The position numbers and the translations under genes are program-made. Source: Choristoneura fumiferana (lineage: Eukaryota; Arthropoda; Insecta; Lepidoptera; Tortricidae). Taken from it: a DNA stretch of 64,000 nt. The stretch lies in assembly GCF_025370935.1 (NCBI RefSeq), contig NC_133493.1:1248845-1312844 (forward strand). The letters run 5' to 3'. Below are positions 57,801-62,354 of this stretch, piece after piece. The first letter of the stretch is position 1. Every line of letters begins with the position of its first letter. The notes beneath the pieces are model-generated. The model did not search any database, had not been told where the DNA came from, and saw only the letters and a program-made list of their open reading frames with translations.

Positions 57801-60222
57801 GCGCTACCAGGCCCAACATAGGACGCTCAGCCTGGTGTCAAGGGACCTTAGGGCTGCACAGGTGGGGGACCAGCTTTACACCCTTCGTATCTTAGAAACT
57901 ATGCTCGGGGTTTCTCTACGGGATCGAAACGAGGAGATTTGGTGAACGAGCTTCACCGACATACCGCCGTGTACAGTCAAACCGTTTGATACCTTACCCA
58001 TCGTAGAACGCTCTCAGAGTAAGTGTCATATTGAATTCCCTTGTCAAGCAATGCGATGTCACTGACTTTTTCTACGAAAAGGTTCCACAGTAAGTCACGA
58101 TTCAATGGGGCAGCACTAGCACAAACCGTAAACACTTTTTGGATTTTTGAATGTGTTATATGTATTTTAAATGTTCGTAGGATGCCATAATATCATATTA
58201 TTTCAATTTTTTTTGAAATATAGCTCTATCGATATAAGTATCATGTTGTTTTGTTAGTAATAAATATGGCATGATCCGTCATGGCGACAAACTATAAAGA
58301 GAACTGACACGTTGTCATGGCGGTTTGAGCTAGTGTCGCCCCCTGCGCTGAGCTTTGCCTAATATTATAACGTTTTAAACTTTCGTGATTCTCACTCATA
58401 GTCAAAATACCATAAACGGGACTTATCACGCTATTTACGAGTAATATTTACCTCGACGTTTCGGCAACGTTACAGTTGCCGTGGTCACGAGTAGACTGAA
58501 GTGTGGGGTGTCAAGTCTGCCTAGCAGCGCGAGTTCTTCGAACTACCCGCACTTGATCACTAATAGTGCCGGCACTCGTATCACGAACTGGGTAGTTTGA
58601 ACTTGGTCACTTTTATTAGTCACCCTATCACACCGACACACAACACTAACAACGTCCGATCATCCCTCCGAACATTCATCCCGACGCCGACAATTACAAA
58701 AAAAAATACAAATAAATAAATATTACTCGTGTAAAAATAGCGTGATAAGTCCCGTTTATGGTATTTTGCCTAATATTCCCTATAGGCGCGGCCACATGCA
58801 GTCGCTCGACGCTCGTTTCCAGCGTCAAATCTGGTCACGTGACATATAGCGATAAAGCTGAAAATGTTGAGCTTTATCGCTGGAAAAGAAAAAAAACCTC
58901 TTCAGTTTCGGCAAAAAATACTCCAATCCCTTTTATTTGTGCTACTGCCACGACTGCTACTAAATTAGATTAAGAAATCATCTTCCAAGACCAAGGTCAT
59001 TCCTGCAAGCAGCCATCTTGTCGCTGCTGCTCGACGCGGCGACTTGAAGCTACTTTTTGAGTCGCGGGAAATTCAAAATCACATTCAAAATGGGGTCACG
59101 TGACCAGATTTATCGCTGCAAACGAGCGACTAGCGACTAGATAGTACAAGTCCGTGTCGCTGGTGCGCTACCAGGCGCAGCAATGCACGCTCAGCCTGGT
59201 GTCGCGAGATCTGCAGCTGGGGGCAGCTTTGACCCCTCGTCTATCGATAAGAGTCAAATTTTGGAGTCTCATTTTAGATTCACTTTAGTTCTTCAATTCG
59301 TAACTAGATGTCGCTAGTTGTCACCGATTTACTCCGAGAGAACTACATGAATAATAAAAAATCCGTTGTTTTATTAAAATTACGTTGACGTTTTAACTAT
59401 ATTGTACACATAAGAAAGAAAGAATATACTTTATCCTGTGACTACATCCCTTTCATCGCGATAGGCAAAATAGTTGCCAGTCAGTGTATTTCAAACACGA
59501 TTTCTAGGTTAACCCCTCGTATGTTGGAACTAAAAAGAGTACTGAATTCTAGCCTCATCTGTTTTAATAAGCACAAACTCTGCTGATAAAAAAAAATACA
59601 AAAAGATAGCCTTAAATTTGGCACATAACTGTGTCAGGACATACGAGGGGTTAACCATGAATAAGGTTATTTACTTTTAACTCCATCTATCGTTCTTCGT
59701 CTCAATCGCTCCCTTATTGCTGAGGATCGTGTGTTCAGCAACTCTCCATCGGTTACGATCAGCTGCCTGGTGGAGTGCAGCGCTGATTGGTAGGTTGATC
59801 TGCTCTGAGATCTGATCAGACCACCGTCTTGGGCTCCGGCCTCTGGGTCTTTTACACTCAACTTTCCCTGTGACCATCAGGCGTTCCATATTGCTAGCAT
59901 CTCTGCGAGCAACGTGTCCAAAGTATCGCATAACGCGCTGCAGGCAGATGGTAGACAGACGCTGAGCACTCTGTACTTTTAGTTGCTCCAGGATCGTTAT
60001 GTTAGTGCGGTGGGCGGTCCATAGAATCCATCTATCGTTCAATACCTGTGAAAGTTTTAAACATTGTAATAGTAAAAATATTACACAGATTATTTTTCTT
60101 TTTTCAGATTTACGAAATGGAATTCATGGTTGATAACACGAATTTAGGTTTCTTGGTGTCGGAGGCGGAGGGGAACTTCGTCATCTTCATGTACCAGCCG
60201 CAAGCGAGAGAAAGCTACGGAG
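29543..60222 (+). CDS. Cpsf160: Cleavage and polyadenylation specificity factor subunit 1 (Cpsf160), 23 internal exons
   Basis: CPSF1 is the beta-propeller scaffold of the nuclear CPSF complex; with WDR33 and CPSF30 it forms the module that recognises AAUAAA in pre-mRNA. 23 exons with GT/AG borders give ~1,196 codons. Landmarks in order: FLHGYYEPTLLLLYEP, HPVIWATAGLPFDC, LNQSVPPYGVSLNS, LSLKGGQLYVLTLL, FLFLGSRLGNSLLL, basic KKRR plus DELEVYGSD, CSGRGKNGALTVLQ, DMWTVIGE, TVFAGN, ATLYRDLSGLFTS, DELLYGGD, GVFVCGPTPYLLV, YDAPWPVRKVPI, IELDEWEHVTCLK, EQKGPVTAL, VGVAFIDTQIYVHRMM and FMVDNTNLGFLVSE. The N-terminal ~140-170 residues and the C-terminus are not in view. Exons are GC-rich, introns AT-rich and full of transposons. 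Two exons (38033-38173, 41262-41400) contain single-base frameshifts. Confidence 0.95.
29735..30435. repeat. Quasi-periodic (~15-16 bp) element with CTCGCTTCGCTCG core, type B
   Basis: Left flank: repeated TTAAAATGTCGATNG-like words (29750-29940). Right flank: opposite-strand words such as TTTCGATATTTTGAT (30225-30430). The centre has ACGCTCGCTTCGCTCGCTCG (~30028) and CCTAACC/GGTTAGG stretches. Same architecture as 18720-19450 with a different vocabulary. Confidence 0.65.
30682..30846 (+). CDS. Cpsf160: Cpsf160 visible exon 2
   Basis: Acceptor ttggcag, donor GCGGG|GTGAGT (phase 2 out). Reads DEKIDNILDIQFLHGYYEPT. By coordinates it is one base longer than the frame requires, around the CTGGCC/TCG junction near 30720. 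I cannot verify that count by eye. Confidence 0.9.
30880..31020 (+). repeat. Polypurine minisatellite-like tract (GGGAATGA)
   Basis: Almost pure A/G with T only in ATG steps: repeats of GGGAATGA, GAGAATAAG, GGGTATGAG. It resumes at 31690-31905 after an intervening insertion. Confidence 0.7.
31022..31440 (-). mobile_element. LINE tail fragment inserted in the polypurine tract
   Basis: T-run at 31027-31036 (poly(A) on minus). Minus frames give FRVQSGHIPLN-like and C..C zinc-knuckle remnants matching 28877-29200. Confidence 0.6.
31690..31905 (+). repeat. Polypurine minisatellite-like tract, continuation
   Basis: Repeats of GAATGAGTTTGGGAATG and GGGAATGAGAATAAAAC; same composition as 30880-31020. 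Confidence 0.65.
32046..32263. mobile_element. hAT-like MITE
   Basis: Ends CAGTGATGGGCAAAGT and TTTGCCCGCCACT are inverted and resemble the CAG-G-TGGGC hAT consensus. Flanks share CTAGT. Confidence 0.55.
32306..32445 (+). CDS. Cpsf160: Cpsf160 visible exon 3
   Basis: Completes the split Gly, then RTAVRSDTCAMAGVSLNMSA and HPVIWATAGLPFDC. Donor G|GTCAGT, phase 1 out. Confidence 0.93.
32606..32760. mobile_element. MITE CCCCCTTATTCATAAA (copy 1)
   Basis: Inverted ends CCCCCTTATTCATAAA / TTTATGAATAAGGGGG. A degraded copy at about 55630-55780 shares AACTAAAATAGGTTTGATTG. Confidence 0.7.
32761..33684. other. Cpsf160 intron 3 spacer
   Basis: AT-rich. No exon or repeat family was recognised apart from short (TTA)n near 33025-33040. 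Confidence 0.4.
33685..33888 (+). mobile_element. Metulj-like SINE (3' part) with (GAT)n tail
   Basis: ACATCGTGAGGAAACCTGCA ... GTGCCCAGCAGTGGGACG ... TATAGGCTGGGATGATGAT(n). The tRNA head is missing. The tail ends 18 nt before the exon at 33907. Other copies are at 40057-40200, 40911-41227, 52281-52603, 60345-60626. Confidence 0.85.
33907..34017 (+). CDS. Cpsf160: Cpsf160 visible exon 4
   Basis: Reads GCLIMAVNSLIYLNQSVPPY and THTTNFPL. Acceptor ttgttttgcag, donor A|GTAAGT. Confidence 0.94.
34312..34493 (+). CDS. Cpsf160: Cpsf160 visible exon 5
   Basis: Reads IQEGVCITLDGACVAPLG and LALSLKGGQLYVLTLLADSV, ends SVLTTS. Donor GTATGT, phase 0 out. Confidence 0.94.
34650..35048. repeat. Dispersed element 'TTTTATGCTC...GTGCATAAA' (copy 1)
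   Basis: Ends TTTTATGCTCTTGTGCATAA and GCTCGTTTTATGCTC. The interior shares CTCGAGCATTAAA and CCATTTTCCC with 36320-36490. Confidence 0.6.
35331..35355. repeat. (CA)n microsatellite
   Basis: About 12 CA dinucleotides, followed to ~35575 by a degraded dispersed repeat (GGGGTAGGCAGAGCACACGA). Confidence 0.85.
35652..35796 (+). CDS. Cpsf160: Cpsf160 visible exon 6
   Basis: Reads MCVIEEDFLFLGSRLGNSLL and EATVDLTIEN. Acceptor tttgttcacag, donor G|GTAGGT. Confidence 0.94.
36097..36287 (+). CDS. Cpsf160: Cpsf160 visible exon 7 (basic/nuclear-signal region)
   Basis: Charged EKEKESDPAAKKRRLDSL, a likely nuclear localisation signal, then DKDELEVYGSD and TQLTSYVFE. Acceptor tctctctctttccag. Confidence 0.94.
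36320..36490. repeat. Dispersed element 'TTTTATGCTC' (copy 2)
   Basis: TTTTATACTCTAGTGCATAA ... CTCGAGCATTAAACCC ... GTCGTTTTATGCTC. It ends ~10 nt before the next exon. Confidence 0.6.
36501..36696 (+). CDS. Cpsf160: Cpsf160 visible exon 8
   Basis: Reads VCDSLLNVCPIGDVSMGEPQ and CSGRGKNGALTVLQRSVRPQ. Donor G|GTGAGT. Confidence 0.94.
36697..37837. other. Cpsf160 intron 8, no gene
   Basis: Contains (CTTT)n near 37122-37140 and AT-rich DNA. Short frames on both strands lack any conserved feature. Confidence 0.45.
37838..37998 (+). mobile_element. RTE-like LINE 3' tail
   Basis: Encodes a decayed GRPPTRWSDDLVKIAGS ... KAQDRSEWRALGEAYSAE-like tail and ends (GAT)n. It lies 34 nt upstream of the next exon. 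Confidence 0.65.
38033..38173 (+). CDS. Cpsf160: Cpsf160 visible exon 9, with single-base frameshift
   Basis: The 5' part reads CIDMWTVIGEQADG in the incoming frame and the 3' part DAEGSHAYLILTQEDSSM in the outgoing frame. The switch falls at a run of eight G (38097-38104). One G fewer would restore a continuous frame, whereas as written the frame stops at TAG 38167-38169. Most likely a sequencing or assembly error. Confidence 0.9.
38281..38495. mobile_element. Mariner-type fold-back MITE CCGTAAACTGC (copy 2)
   Basis: TA target duplication at 38279-38280 and 38496-38497. Arms CCGTAAACTGCTTCAACTTT / complement. Nearly fully palindromic. Confidence 0.85.
39349..39487 (+). CDS. Cpsf160: Cpsf160 visible exon 10
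   Basis: Reads ILQTGQEINEVDSSGFMTGA, PTVFAGNLGNCKFMVQV and AIRLIK. Donor A|GTGAGT. Confidence 0.94.
39628..40042 (+). repeat. Dispersed ~415-bp repeat (copy 2 of 2)
   Basis: Same order as 7144-7560. A fragment of a Metulj-like SINE (minus) precedes it at 39528-39590. Confidence 0.8.
40057..40200 (-). mobile_element. Metulj-like SINE, head half
   Basis: On the minus strand: tRNA-like head with a B box variant (TAGGTTCAATCCCGG), AGTTTTTCCAAGC and TTTACAGTGAAAGG. Confidence 0.7.
40205..40392 (+). mobile_element. Helitron-like 3' end
   Basis: AACCGATTTAGATGAAATTC ... ACGCGGACAAAGTCGCGGGT then AACGGCTAA: short hairpin followed by CTAA (CTRR). Confidence 0.45.
40417..40764. mobile_element. Inverted pair of ~185-bp family retroposons
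   Basis: A minus copy (40417-40565) and a plus copy (40618-40764, A-tail at 40749-40764) face away from each other with ~52 nt between. Confidence 0.75.
40911..41227 (-). mobile_element. Metulj-like SINE, full length
   Basis: Flanked by a perfect 12-bp target duplication CTATGAGGAGTT (40899-40910, 41228-41239). On minus it reads tRNA-like head, TTTACCACGAGCTTTGCGG, CAGTGGGACGTATATAGGCT and a GATGAT tail. It lies 34 nt before the next exon. Confidence 0.9.
41262..41400 (+). CDS. Cpsf160: Cpsf160 visible exon 11, with single-base frameshift
   Basis: The incoming frame reads NGVQLQSIQLEWTAQYACAA then DP; the family motif continues in another frame as YVCAVSTCGRALVLALREF then RGKDGM. One base is missing within GACCCTACG (~41321-41325). 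Exon length 139 instead of the expected 140. Acceptor attgtattgtag, donor GTGAGG. Confidence 0.9.
41762..41902. mobile_element. Harbinger-type hairpin MITE (copy 2, 141 bp)
   Basis: TAA duplications at 41759-41761 and 41903-41905. Ends GGGGCCGTTTCACC / GGTGAAACAGCCCC. Confidence 0.9.
41925..42245. repeat. Dispersed repeat 'CTCACCCGCGACC' (copy 3, complete fold-back)
   Basis: Inverted arms include CACACTGTAAGAACACAC at 41975 and GTGTGCGTTCTTACAGTG at 42152. The outer end reads GCAAGGTCACGGGTGAGCAA. Confidence 0.75.
42372..42697 (+). mobile_element. TIR element GCGGCCACATG (copy 1)
   Basis: Ends GCGGCCACATGAAGTCGCTC and CGAGCGACAGCATGTGGCCG are inverted. Inner paired motif AGCGATAAAGCTCAACG / CAGCTTTATCGCT. 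An inverted, truncated copy is at 58787-59141. Confidence 0.75.
42781..42897 (+). CDS. Cpsf160: Cpsf160 visible exon 12
   Basis: Preceded by (GT)n (42752-42778) and CAG. Reads TARLAPTRQPVPHRPALVKA then TLYRDLSGLFTSADVDQVQ. Phase 0 both ends. Confidence 0.94.
43005..43195. repeat. AATTGAATTA minisatellite-like tract
   Basis: Degenerate repeats of ATTGAATTAAATTGAATTG over ~190 bp in Cpsf160 intron 12. Confidence 0.75.
43418..43557 (+). mobile_element. RTE-like LINE 3' tail
   Basis: TCCACCAACGAGATGGACGG ... CTATGTCCAACAGTGGACGT and a GATGATGAT end. It stops 13 nt before the next exon. Confidence 0.65.
43571..43714 (+). CDS. Cpsf160: Cpsf160 visible exon 13 (basic/acidic linker)
   Basis: Reads VKGEFTGKMKGKKKNVKAEG then YELNDEDELLYGGDQ. 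The acceptor atgataacaaataattgcag has almost no polypyrimidine tract. Donor GTGAGT. Confidence 0.93.
43929..44088. mobile_element. Fold-back MITE TCGACCGCTTAC
   Basis: Arms TCGACCGCTTACTTCCTCAA / TTGAGAAAGTAAGCGGTCGA. Confidence 0.75.
44150..44300 (-). mobile_element. tRNA-derived SINE fragment
   Basis: Minus strand reads GTAGTGGTATAGCACGTGGC and GAGTTCGATTCCCAGCGCT (B-box-like). Relative at 57460-57600 (+). Confidence 0.6.
44654..45037 (-). pseudogene. Tc1-like transposase, C-terminal part (DD-E)
   Basis: Begins MDQFQYKNILEETMLPYAEG and carries HDNDPKHTA, DWPANSPDLNPIEHLWCEVK and a normal C-terminus RGHATNY. Confidence 0.9.
45073..45651 (-). pseudogene. Tc1-like transposase, N-terminal part
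   Basis: MGKNKSCDKSTREVILKL start, paired HTH region, ARTIRRRLVEEKLHGRIARK, then NVIFSDET and an in-frame TAA. Remnant INRVCSDGKRYVRRPPNKAF follows before sequence is missing. Confidence 0.88.
46109..46243. mobile_element. Fold-back MITE AACGCATTCACTGCC
   Basis: Arms AACGCATTCACTGCCA / GGCAGTGAATGCGTT with inner pair CCACCGACGCAC / GTGCGTCGGTGG. Confidence 0.8.
46333..46473. mobile_element. Harbinger-type hairpin MITE (copy 3, 141 bp)
   Basis: TAA duplications at 46330-46332 and 46474-46476. Ends GGGGCTGTTTCACC / GGTGAAACAGCCCC. Confidence 0.92.
46627..46818 (+). CDS. Cpsf160: Cpsf160 visible exon 14
   Basis: Reads IMLEEQSLNPGVPRRVSRWW and SYWLFVVRNNGNLEIYSLPE. Acceptor tctcccacag, donor GTTAGT. 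Confidence 0.93.
46928..46990. mobile_element. MITE AGGGCTACTAC family, partial
   Basis: GGAGCTACTACGAAAATCGA and GTTCGTATCGTAACCGTTCC, left-arm-like only. Confidence 0.45.
47001..47090 (+). repeat. 23-bp direct repeat ending in the exon 15 splice acceptor
   Basis: Identical 23-bp copies at 47001-47023 and 47068-47090, ending GCCATCTATCGGCAG. The second is the acceptor of exon 15; the first is an unused decoy AG whose use would shift the frame by 67 nt. Confidence 0.9.
47091..47273 (+). CDS. Cpsf160: Cpsf160 visible exon 15
   Basis: Reads VLADSLESVPQPSQTEEEEL and KEMLVVGVGNKGTRVLLLMR, ends DTLMLYQ. Acceptor acgccatctatcggcag is pyrimidine-poor. Confidence 0.92.
47330..47520. repeat. Dispersed repeat 'CTCACCCGCGACC' (copy 4)
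   Basis: CCACCCGCGACCTTATGATA, CACACTGTAAGAACTCACAC and CTATCACCACCACTACAC. Confidence 0.7.
47593..47746 (+). CDS. Cpsf160: Cpsf160 visible exon 16
   Basis: Reads AYKYPRGNLKLRFSRVSVAF and RENVRQLRYF. Donor G|GTACGT. Confidence 0.93.
47845..47976. mobile_element. Mariner-type hairpin MITE CAGTCAAGGGCAAAG
   Basis: TA duplications at 47843-47844 and 47977-47978. Arms CAGTCAAGGGCAAAGATATC / complement. Confidence 0.88.
48088..48529. mobile_element. TIR element CAGGGTGTAACATTC
   Basis: TA duplications flank CAGGGTGTAACATTCATATA and its complement. The arms (~140 bp) carry paired TTCGATTCCCGAGCCGAG / CTCGGTTCGGGAATCGAA, i.e. a B-box-like motif in each arm. Confidence 0.8.
48590..48960 (+). mobile_element. 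RTE-like LINE RT C-terminal fragment with internal deletion
   Basis: Frames read VPAPAIVGGSALEVVDDYVY then LGQTVQLGRS, jumping to LKWQWAGHIGRKTDGRWGQK and RPPTRWSDDLVKIAGSRWM. Confidence 0.8.
49106..49284 (+). CDS. Cpsf160: Cpsf160 visible exon 17
   Basis: Reads NVGGYNGVFVCGPTPYLLVL and FAPFNNTNCPQGLLYFNAK. Acceptor tccgtctctcag, donor GTAACC. Confidence 0.94.
49285..49854. other. Cpsf160 intron 17 spacer
   Basis: AT-rich with a direct repeat of ATCTACATGCATNTCATAAG (about 49422 and 49575). No exon. Confidence 0.45.
49855..50330 (-). mobile_element. CR1-like LINE 3' end
   Basis: Minus frame reads FYNKIPKNIINETDTKFRSI, VKKTLISKAYYKVNDYI and TDRDIW. The tail is AATAAAGATATTTTGACTTT with a TTTGAC-type microsatellite. 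Confidence 0.75.
50421..50519. mobile_element. Fold-back MITE GGGCGGTA
   Basis: Arms GGGCGGTACTGGAATTACAA / TTGTAATTCCTTATTTACCG, ending CCGCCC. It lies 24 nt upstream of the next exon. Confidence 0.75.
50544..50758 (+). CDS. Cpsf160: Cpsf160 visible exon 18
   Basis: Reads SELRICALPTHLSYDAPWPV then PIRMSPHFVTYHMESKTYCL. Phase 2 out at AG|GTGAGA. Its 3' half is duplicated downstream (50823-50855 plus 51574-51681). Confidence 0.94.
50823..51681 (+). pseudogene. Duplicated half of Cpsf160 exon 18, split by a transposon
   Basis: 50823-50855 reads MHFVTEHTESK, matching PHFVTYHMESK of the exon; 51574-51681 continues SKTYCLVASATAPSHTYYKF, NGEDKKESTENKGDR and the donor AG|GTGAGA. Between them sits the element 50856-51573. 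In the 3' piece most differences are synonymous; only Ala-to-Thr and Glu-to-Lys change the protein. Confidence 0.88.
50856..51573. mobile_element. hAT-like element with 8-bp target duplication
   Basis: Flanked by GTCCAAGA at 50848-50855 and 51574-51581. Termini TAGAGGTGGACATTA / TAACGACCCATGCCTA form imperfect inverted repeats. Subterminal inverted GTAACCAGTGACGTGA motifs, and an internal ~115-bp tandem duplication (about 50924-51030 and 51040-51145). No transposase. Confidence 0.8.
52096..52242 (+). CDS. Cpsf160: Cpsf160 visible exon 19
   Basis: Reads FPYPMLERFSVCLFSPVSWE and IELDEWEHVTCLKNVALSYE. Acceptor ctcctgattccag. Confidence 0.94.
52281..52603 (-). mobile_element. Metulj-like SINE, full length
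   Basis: Very similar to 40911-41227, flanked by CTTATGGTGT / CTTATGTTGT. The last ~18 nt (CTAGGCCACCACGGCTTA) are duplicated. Confidence 0.88.
52842..53250 (-). mobile_element. Helitron-like element, 3' end at 52842
   Basis: Minus strand ends GTCTGCCGGGTCCGCTAG then T. Inverse relative of 8530-8711. Confidence 0.45.
53280..53363 (+). mobile_element. Retroelement tail with A-run
   Basis: GGAGGCCTTTGCCCAGCAGT then GGGAC and an A-rich end. Confidence 0.5.
53473..53545 (+). CDS. Cpsf160: Cpsf160 visible exon 20
   Basis: Short exon: SGLRGYIAIGTNYNYSEDIT then SRGR. Phase 2 in, phase 0 out. Confidence 0.92.
53683..53813. mobile_element. Mariner-type hairpin MITE CAGTCACCAGCACC (copy 1)
   Basis: TA duplications at 53681-53682 and 53814-53815. 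Arms CAGTCACCAGCACCAATATC / GATATTAATGCTGGTGACTG. Confidence 0.88.
53880..54615 (+). mobile_element. DNA-element remnant carrying two nested insertions
   Basis: GGCAAAGCTCGGCGCAGGGG ... CATCGATAGTAACGATAGAG ... CGGTTTTGTGCTAGTGCTGC correspond to 58085-58375 read backwards. Inside are a LINE tail (54000-54235, AVFPDRYDLQVFKKR) and a second hairpin MITE (54286-54415). Confidence 0.6.
54286..54415. mobile_element. Mariner-type hairpin MITE CAGTCACCAGCACC (copy 2)
   Basis: Same arms as 53683-53813. The right end is slightly eroded (TGACTACAA). Confidence 0.85.
54660..54870 (-). mobile_element. LINE 3'-end remnant with (GAAA)n
   Basis: (GAAA)n at 54674-54693 followed by ATACATTTATTCACAACACA, then AATGCTGAAGCG. 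Orientation inferred from the T/A asymmetry. Confidence 0.4.
55001..55153 (+). CDS. Cpsf160: Cpsf160 visible exon 21
   Basis: Reads IIIYDIIDVVPEPGQPLTKN and IYAKEQKGPVTALTQVLGYL then SAVGQK. Phase 0 both ends. Confidence 0.95.
55186..55265 (-). mobile_element. Helitron-like 3' end
   Basis: Minus strand: ACGCGGACGGAGTCCCGGGT then AACGGCTAG-T. Short hairpin and CTAG end. Confidence 0.45.
55437..55490 (+). mobile_element. Metulj-like SINE tail fragment
   Basis: TGTGCCCAGCAGTGGGACGT then ATATAGGCTGGGATGATGAT. Confidence 0.7.
56097..56237. mobile_element. Harbinger-type hairpin MITE (copy 4, 141 bp)
   Basis: TTA duplications at 56094-56096 and 56238-56240. Ends GGGGCTGTTTCACC / complement. Confidence 0.92.
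56240..56770. other. Cpsf160 intron 21 spacer
   Basis: AT-rich, with no exon or repeat recognised. Confidence 0.4.
56780..56985 (+). repeat. Dispersed repeat, inverted relative of 62355-62585
   Basis: Shares ATCGCGCTATCG-TTTGGTCGAAT, ATAGATGGCGC and TTTTTTGGGAGTTCCTCA with the complement of 62355-62585. Confidence 0.65.
57460..57600 (+). mobile_element. tRNA-derived SINE fragment
   Basis: GTGGTGTAGGGGAATAGCAC (A-box-like) and TGGGTTCGATTCCCAGCGCT (B box). Relative of 44150-44300. Confidence 0.6.
57667..57861 (+). CDS. Cpsf160: Cpsf160 visible exon 22
   Basis: Reads IYIWQLKDNDLVGVAFIDTQ and MMAVKNLVLVADVYKSVSLL, ends RDLRAAQ. Acceptor cttgtccacag, donor GTGGGG. Its 3' half is duplicated at 59145-59243. 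Confidence 0.95.
58085..58375 (-). mobile_element. DNA-element remnant (relative of 53880-54615)
   Basis: Contains ATGGGGCAGCACTAGCACAA, TCGATATAAGTATCATG and GCTAGTGTCGCCCCCTGCGC. Confidence 0.6.
58787..59141 (-). mobile_element. TIR element GCGGCCACATG (copy 2, right end lost)
   Basis: Starts GCGGCCACATGCAGTCGCTC and carries GCGATAAAGCTGAAAATG / GAGCTTTATCGCTGG. The distal terminus stops at CGAGCGACTAGCGACTAG, where the exon copy begins. Confidence 0.75.
59145..59243 (+). pseudogene. Duplicated 3' half of Cpsf160 exon 22 plus intron flank
   Basis: Reads YKSVSLVRYQAQQCTLSLVS then RDLQ, matching YKSVSLLRYQAQHRTLSLVS of the real exon. Similarity continues past the donor into the intron (CTGGGGGCAGCTTTGACCCC vs the exon's flank), but the GT donor is lost. 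Confidence 0.88.
59665..60035 (-). mobile_element. LINE RT C-terminal fragment
   Basis: Minus frame reads RVMRYFGHVARRDASNMERL, MVTGKVECKRPRGRSPRRWS and DQISE, the tail of a common insect LINE reverse transcriptase. Confidence 0.8.
60108..60222 (+). CDS. Cpsf160: Cpsf160 visible exon 23 (last in window)
   Basis: Reads IYEMEFMVDNTNLGFLVSEA and FVIFMYQPQARESYG. Donor G|GTAACT, phase 1. The remaining C-terminal exons are not found before 64000. Confidence 0.95.
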
Positions 60223-60344
60223 GTAACTTCGAAATTGTATTTAAAATCATTTCTTGCTACATTTTCAAACTACCGCGAGACTCGCTCATACTTAATGAAA
60301 TAAACCCGGATGACTTACGTCTTAAATCGAGTTTAGATCGACAT

Positions 60345-60626
60345 CCATCCATCCATCCCAGCCTATATACGTCCCACTGCTGGGCACAGGCCTCCTCTTA
60401 GAACAAGAGGGCTTGGGCCATAGTTCCCACGCGGGCCCAGTGCGGATTGGGAACTTCACACGCACCATTGAATTGCTTCGTAGATTGTGCAGGTTTCCTC
60501 ACGATGTTTTTCCTCCACCGCAAAGCTCGTGGTAAATATTAAATGTAATTCCGCACATGAATTTCGAAAAATTTGCTTGAGAGGCGATAGGTCAAACCAC
60601 TAGGCCACCACGGTTTACATCACACG
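60345..60626 (-). mobile_element. Metulj-like SINE with internal deletion
   Basis: Flanked by GATCGACAT (60336-60344, 60627-60635). Lacks the B-box segment present in 52281-52603. Confidence 0.85.
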
Positions 60627-61209
60627 GATCGACATGTTTCGGTCTAATTCGTAGCCTTTCTCCTAGGAGCAGAATGGTGACGCGCAGTGCTCATAGAAGA
60701 AGGGCTACGAAGGCTACGAAATAGCCCGAAACAGGTTGAGTTAAACTCGATTTGAAACGTGAGTTATATAAGGGACGATCGACTTTTTCTTGTACCTCGT
60801 TGCCATGGTTACGTCCCCTGCACAACTGTATAAACCACGAGTTTCTATATGTTTTCTGTGGTTAAAATTAATCGAGTATAATTTTTTGTCATAGTTACAA
60901 GCTCATCATTTTATAGACTATCTCCTAACCATATTAGTCGCATATATAAGAGCAGTTTTTTTAAGAAACTCTGTCACTTGTCTCTTGGACAACGGGACAA
61001 TAACAAAGAAAAAATATTTGATTGACCCATAAGGTTTATTTCATTAACCTGTCCTCTCCCAGAGGCACAAATTTGTGCCCAAATTCCTTTGATCCTGTTA
61101 TCCTGGGAGATGACAGATTAAATATAAATAGTAATAGAAAAGGTTAGATGTCTAAAAAATACAAGGTCTTCAAATTCTTCCGCAATATCTCGGCCATTCT
61201 TATTAATTT

Positions 61210-61370
61210 GTCATCATTAGACGACCACACGGCCTAGTGGTTAGAGAACCTGACTACGAAGCTTGAGGTCCCGGGTTCGATTCCCGCGTCGGGGCAGATA
61301 TTTGTATGAAAAATATGAATGTTTGTTCTCGGATCTTGGGTGTTGCACTGCTGGGCACAGGGCTCTCATT
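61210..61370 (+). mobile_element. tRNA-derived SINE head
   Basis: CGGCCTAGTGGTTAGAGAAC (A-box region) and CCGGGTTCGATTCCCGCG (B box), followed by CTGCTGGGCACAGGGCTCTC. The acceptor stem does not pair, so it is not a functional tRNA. Confidence 0.65.
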
Positions 61371-62354
61371 CAATTCATTCATTCATTTTTATCCATTTGT
61401 GCGCCAGTCTAATTAGTCGGTAATTACTGTTTCGCTTTTTTTCCGCACTAGTAACACGGTTATTAGACTTGTATGTATTGTAAAGCAATTCGCAATGAAA
61501 AAAAAAAGTTTAATTAAACTAGGAGAAACTAGAGCATTCAAGGAGAGAACGATTTACTACTACCTGAGGCTTTACTAGTTATTTTTCTCAAAAATGTCCG
61601 TAAAAGTTGACATTATTCTTTACATATCGGAAGGTGAAGTGCATAGTTTATGGTCAGCGAAAAATTAAAAAGTTAAAAAGATTGCAGGCGCGCTAGCTAG
61701 ACAATAAAGATTTAGTGCGCCTGCAATCAGTCACATTTTTTTTAAGTTAAAAAGGCCATGGAAATGTTGGCACAAGTCGTATACAGCCAAGTAATGGCCG
61801 GTATCAGATATTTTGTTGGAACTCCGGACTTTTTCTATTGGGTCTGAAATAGCTTGTGGTGTTTTCGGTGGAAAAATACACCTGCAGTTTATTTTTAATG
61901 AAAAAAGGCGGGAAAGCATAAGAAAAATATTGGAATAAAATTAAATTTTATAATATATTTTGAGAAAAAGTTTATTCTATTTCAGAATTATTCACCATTT
62001 TTGAGAAAAGCTTTATATTAGTCTCGGCTGGAATAGCAATTGCTGGCTTCGTATTACTTAATACTCATACTCAGCCAGCAATTGGCTACTTCCAGGCCAC
62101 GACAATAATCTACTATTGGTGCTTAGGGAAAATCGTCTACTTAAATTGACCATTTTGAATTTGGACCAAAATATATATCATCTAAATTGAATTTTATCAG
62201 AATGTAATCGAGCAATCTGATTTAGAACTCTCAATCAATAATCTTAATCTATATTAATAATTTCGTACCGGTCTACGGTAGACTCGAACGAAATACACAT
62301 CAAATTGAAGAGCGAAAAAATTAGTCAATCCGAGTCGACAACTTGTAATTTAAA
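61371..62354. other. AT-rich spacer, probably Cpsf160 intron
   Basis: Only a short hairpin at ~61683-61728 (TTGCAGGCGCGCTAGC / GTGCGCCTGCAA) stands out. A 62-aa minus frame (61919-61731) has no family I recognise. Confidence 0.4.

Noticed and set aside
61210..61300. Possible tRNA gene (good A- and B-box motifs)
   Set aside because: Acceptor-stem ends do not pair and the sequence continues into a SINE body; it is a tRNA-derived SINE head.
61731..61919. 62-aa minus frame with mixed composition
   Set aside because: No conserved motif, no splice context and no match to a family I know; kept only as a note in the spacer entry.
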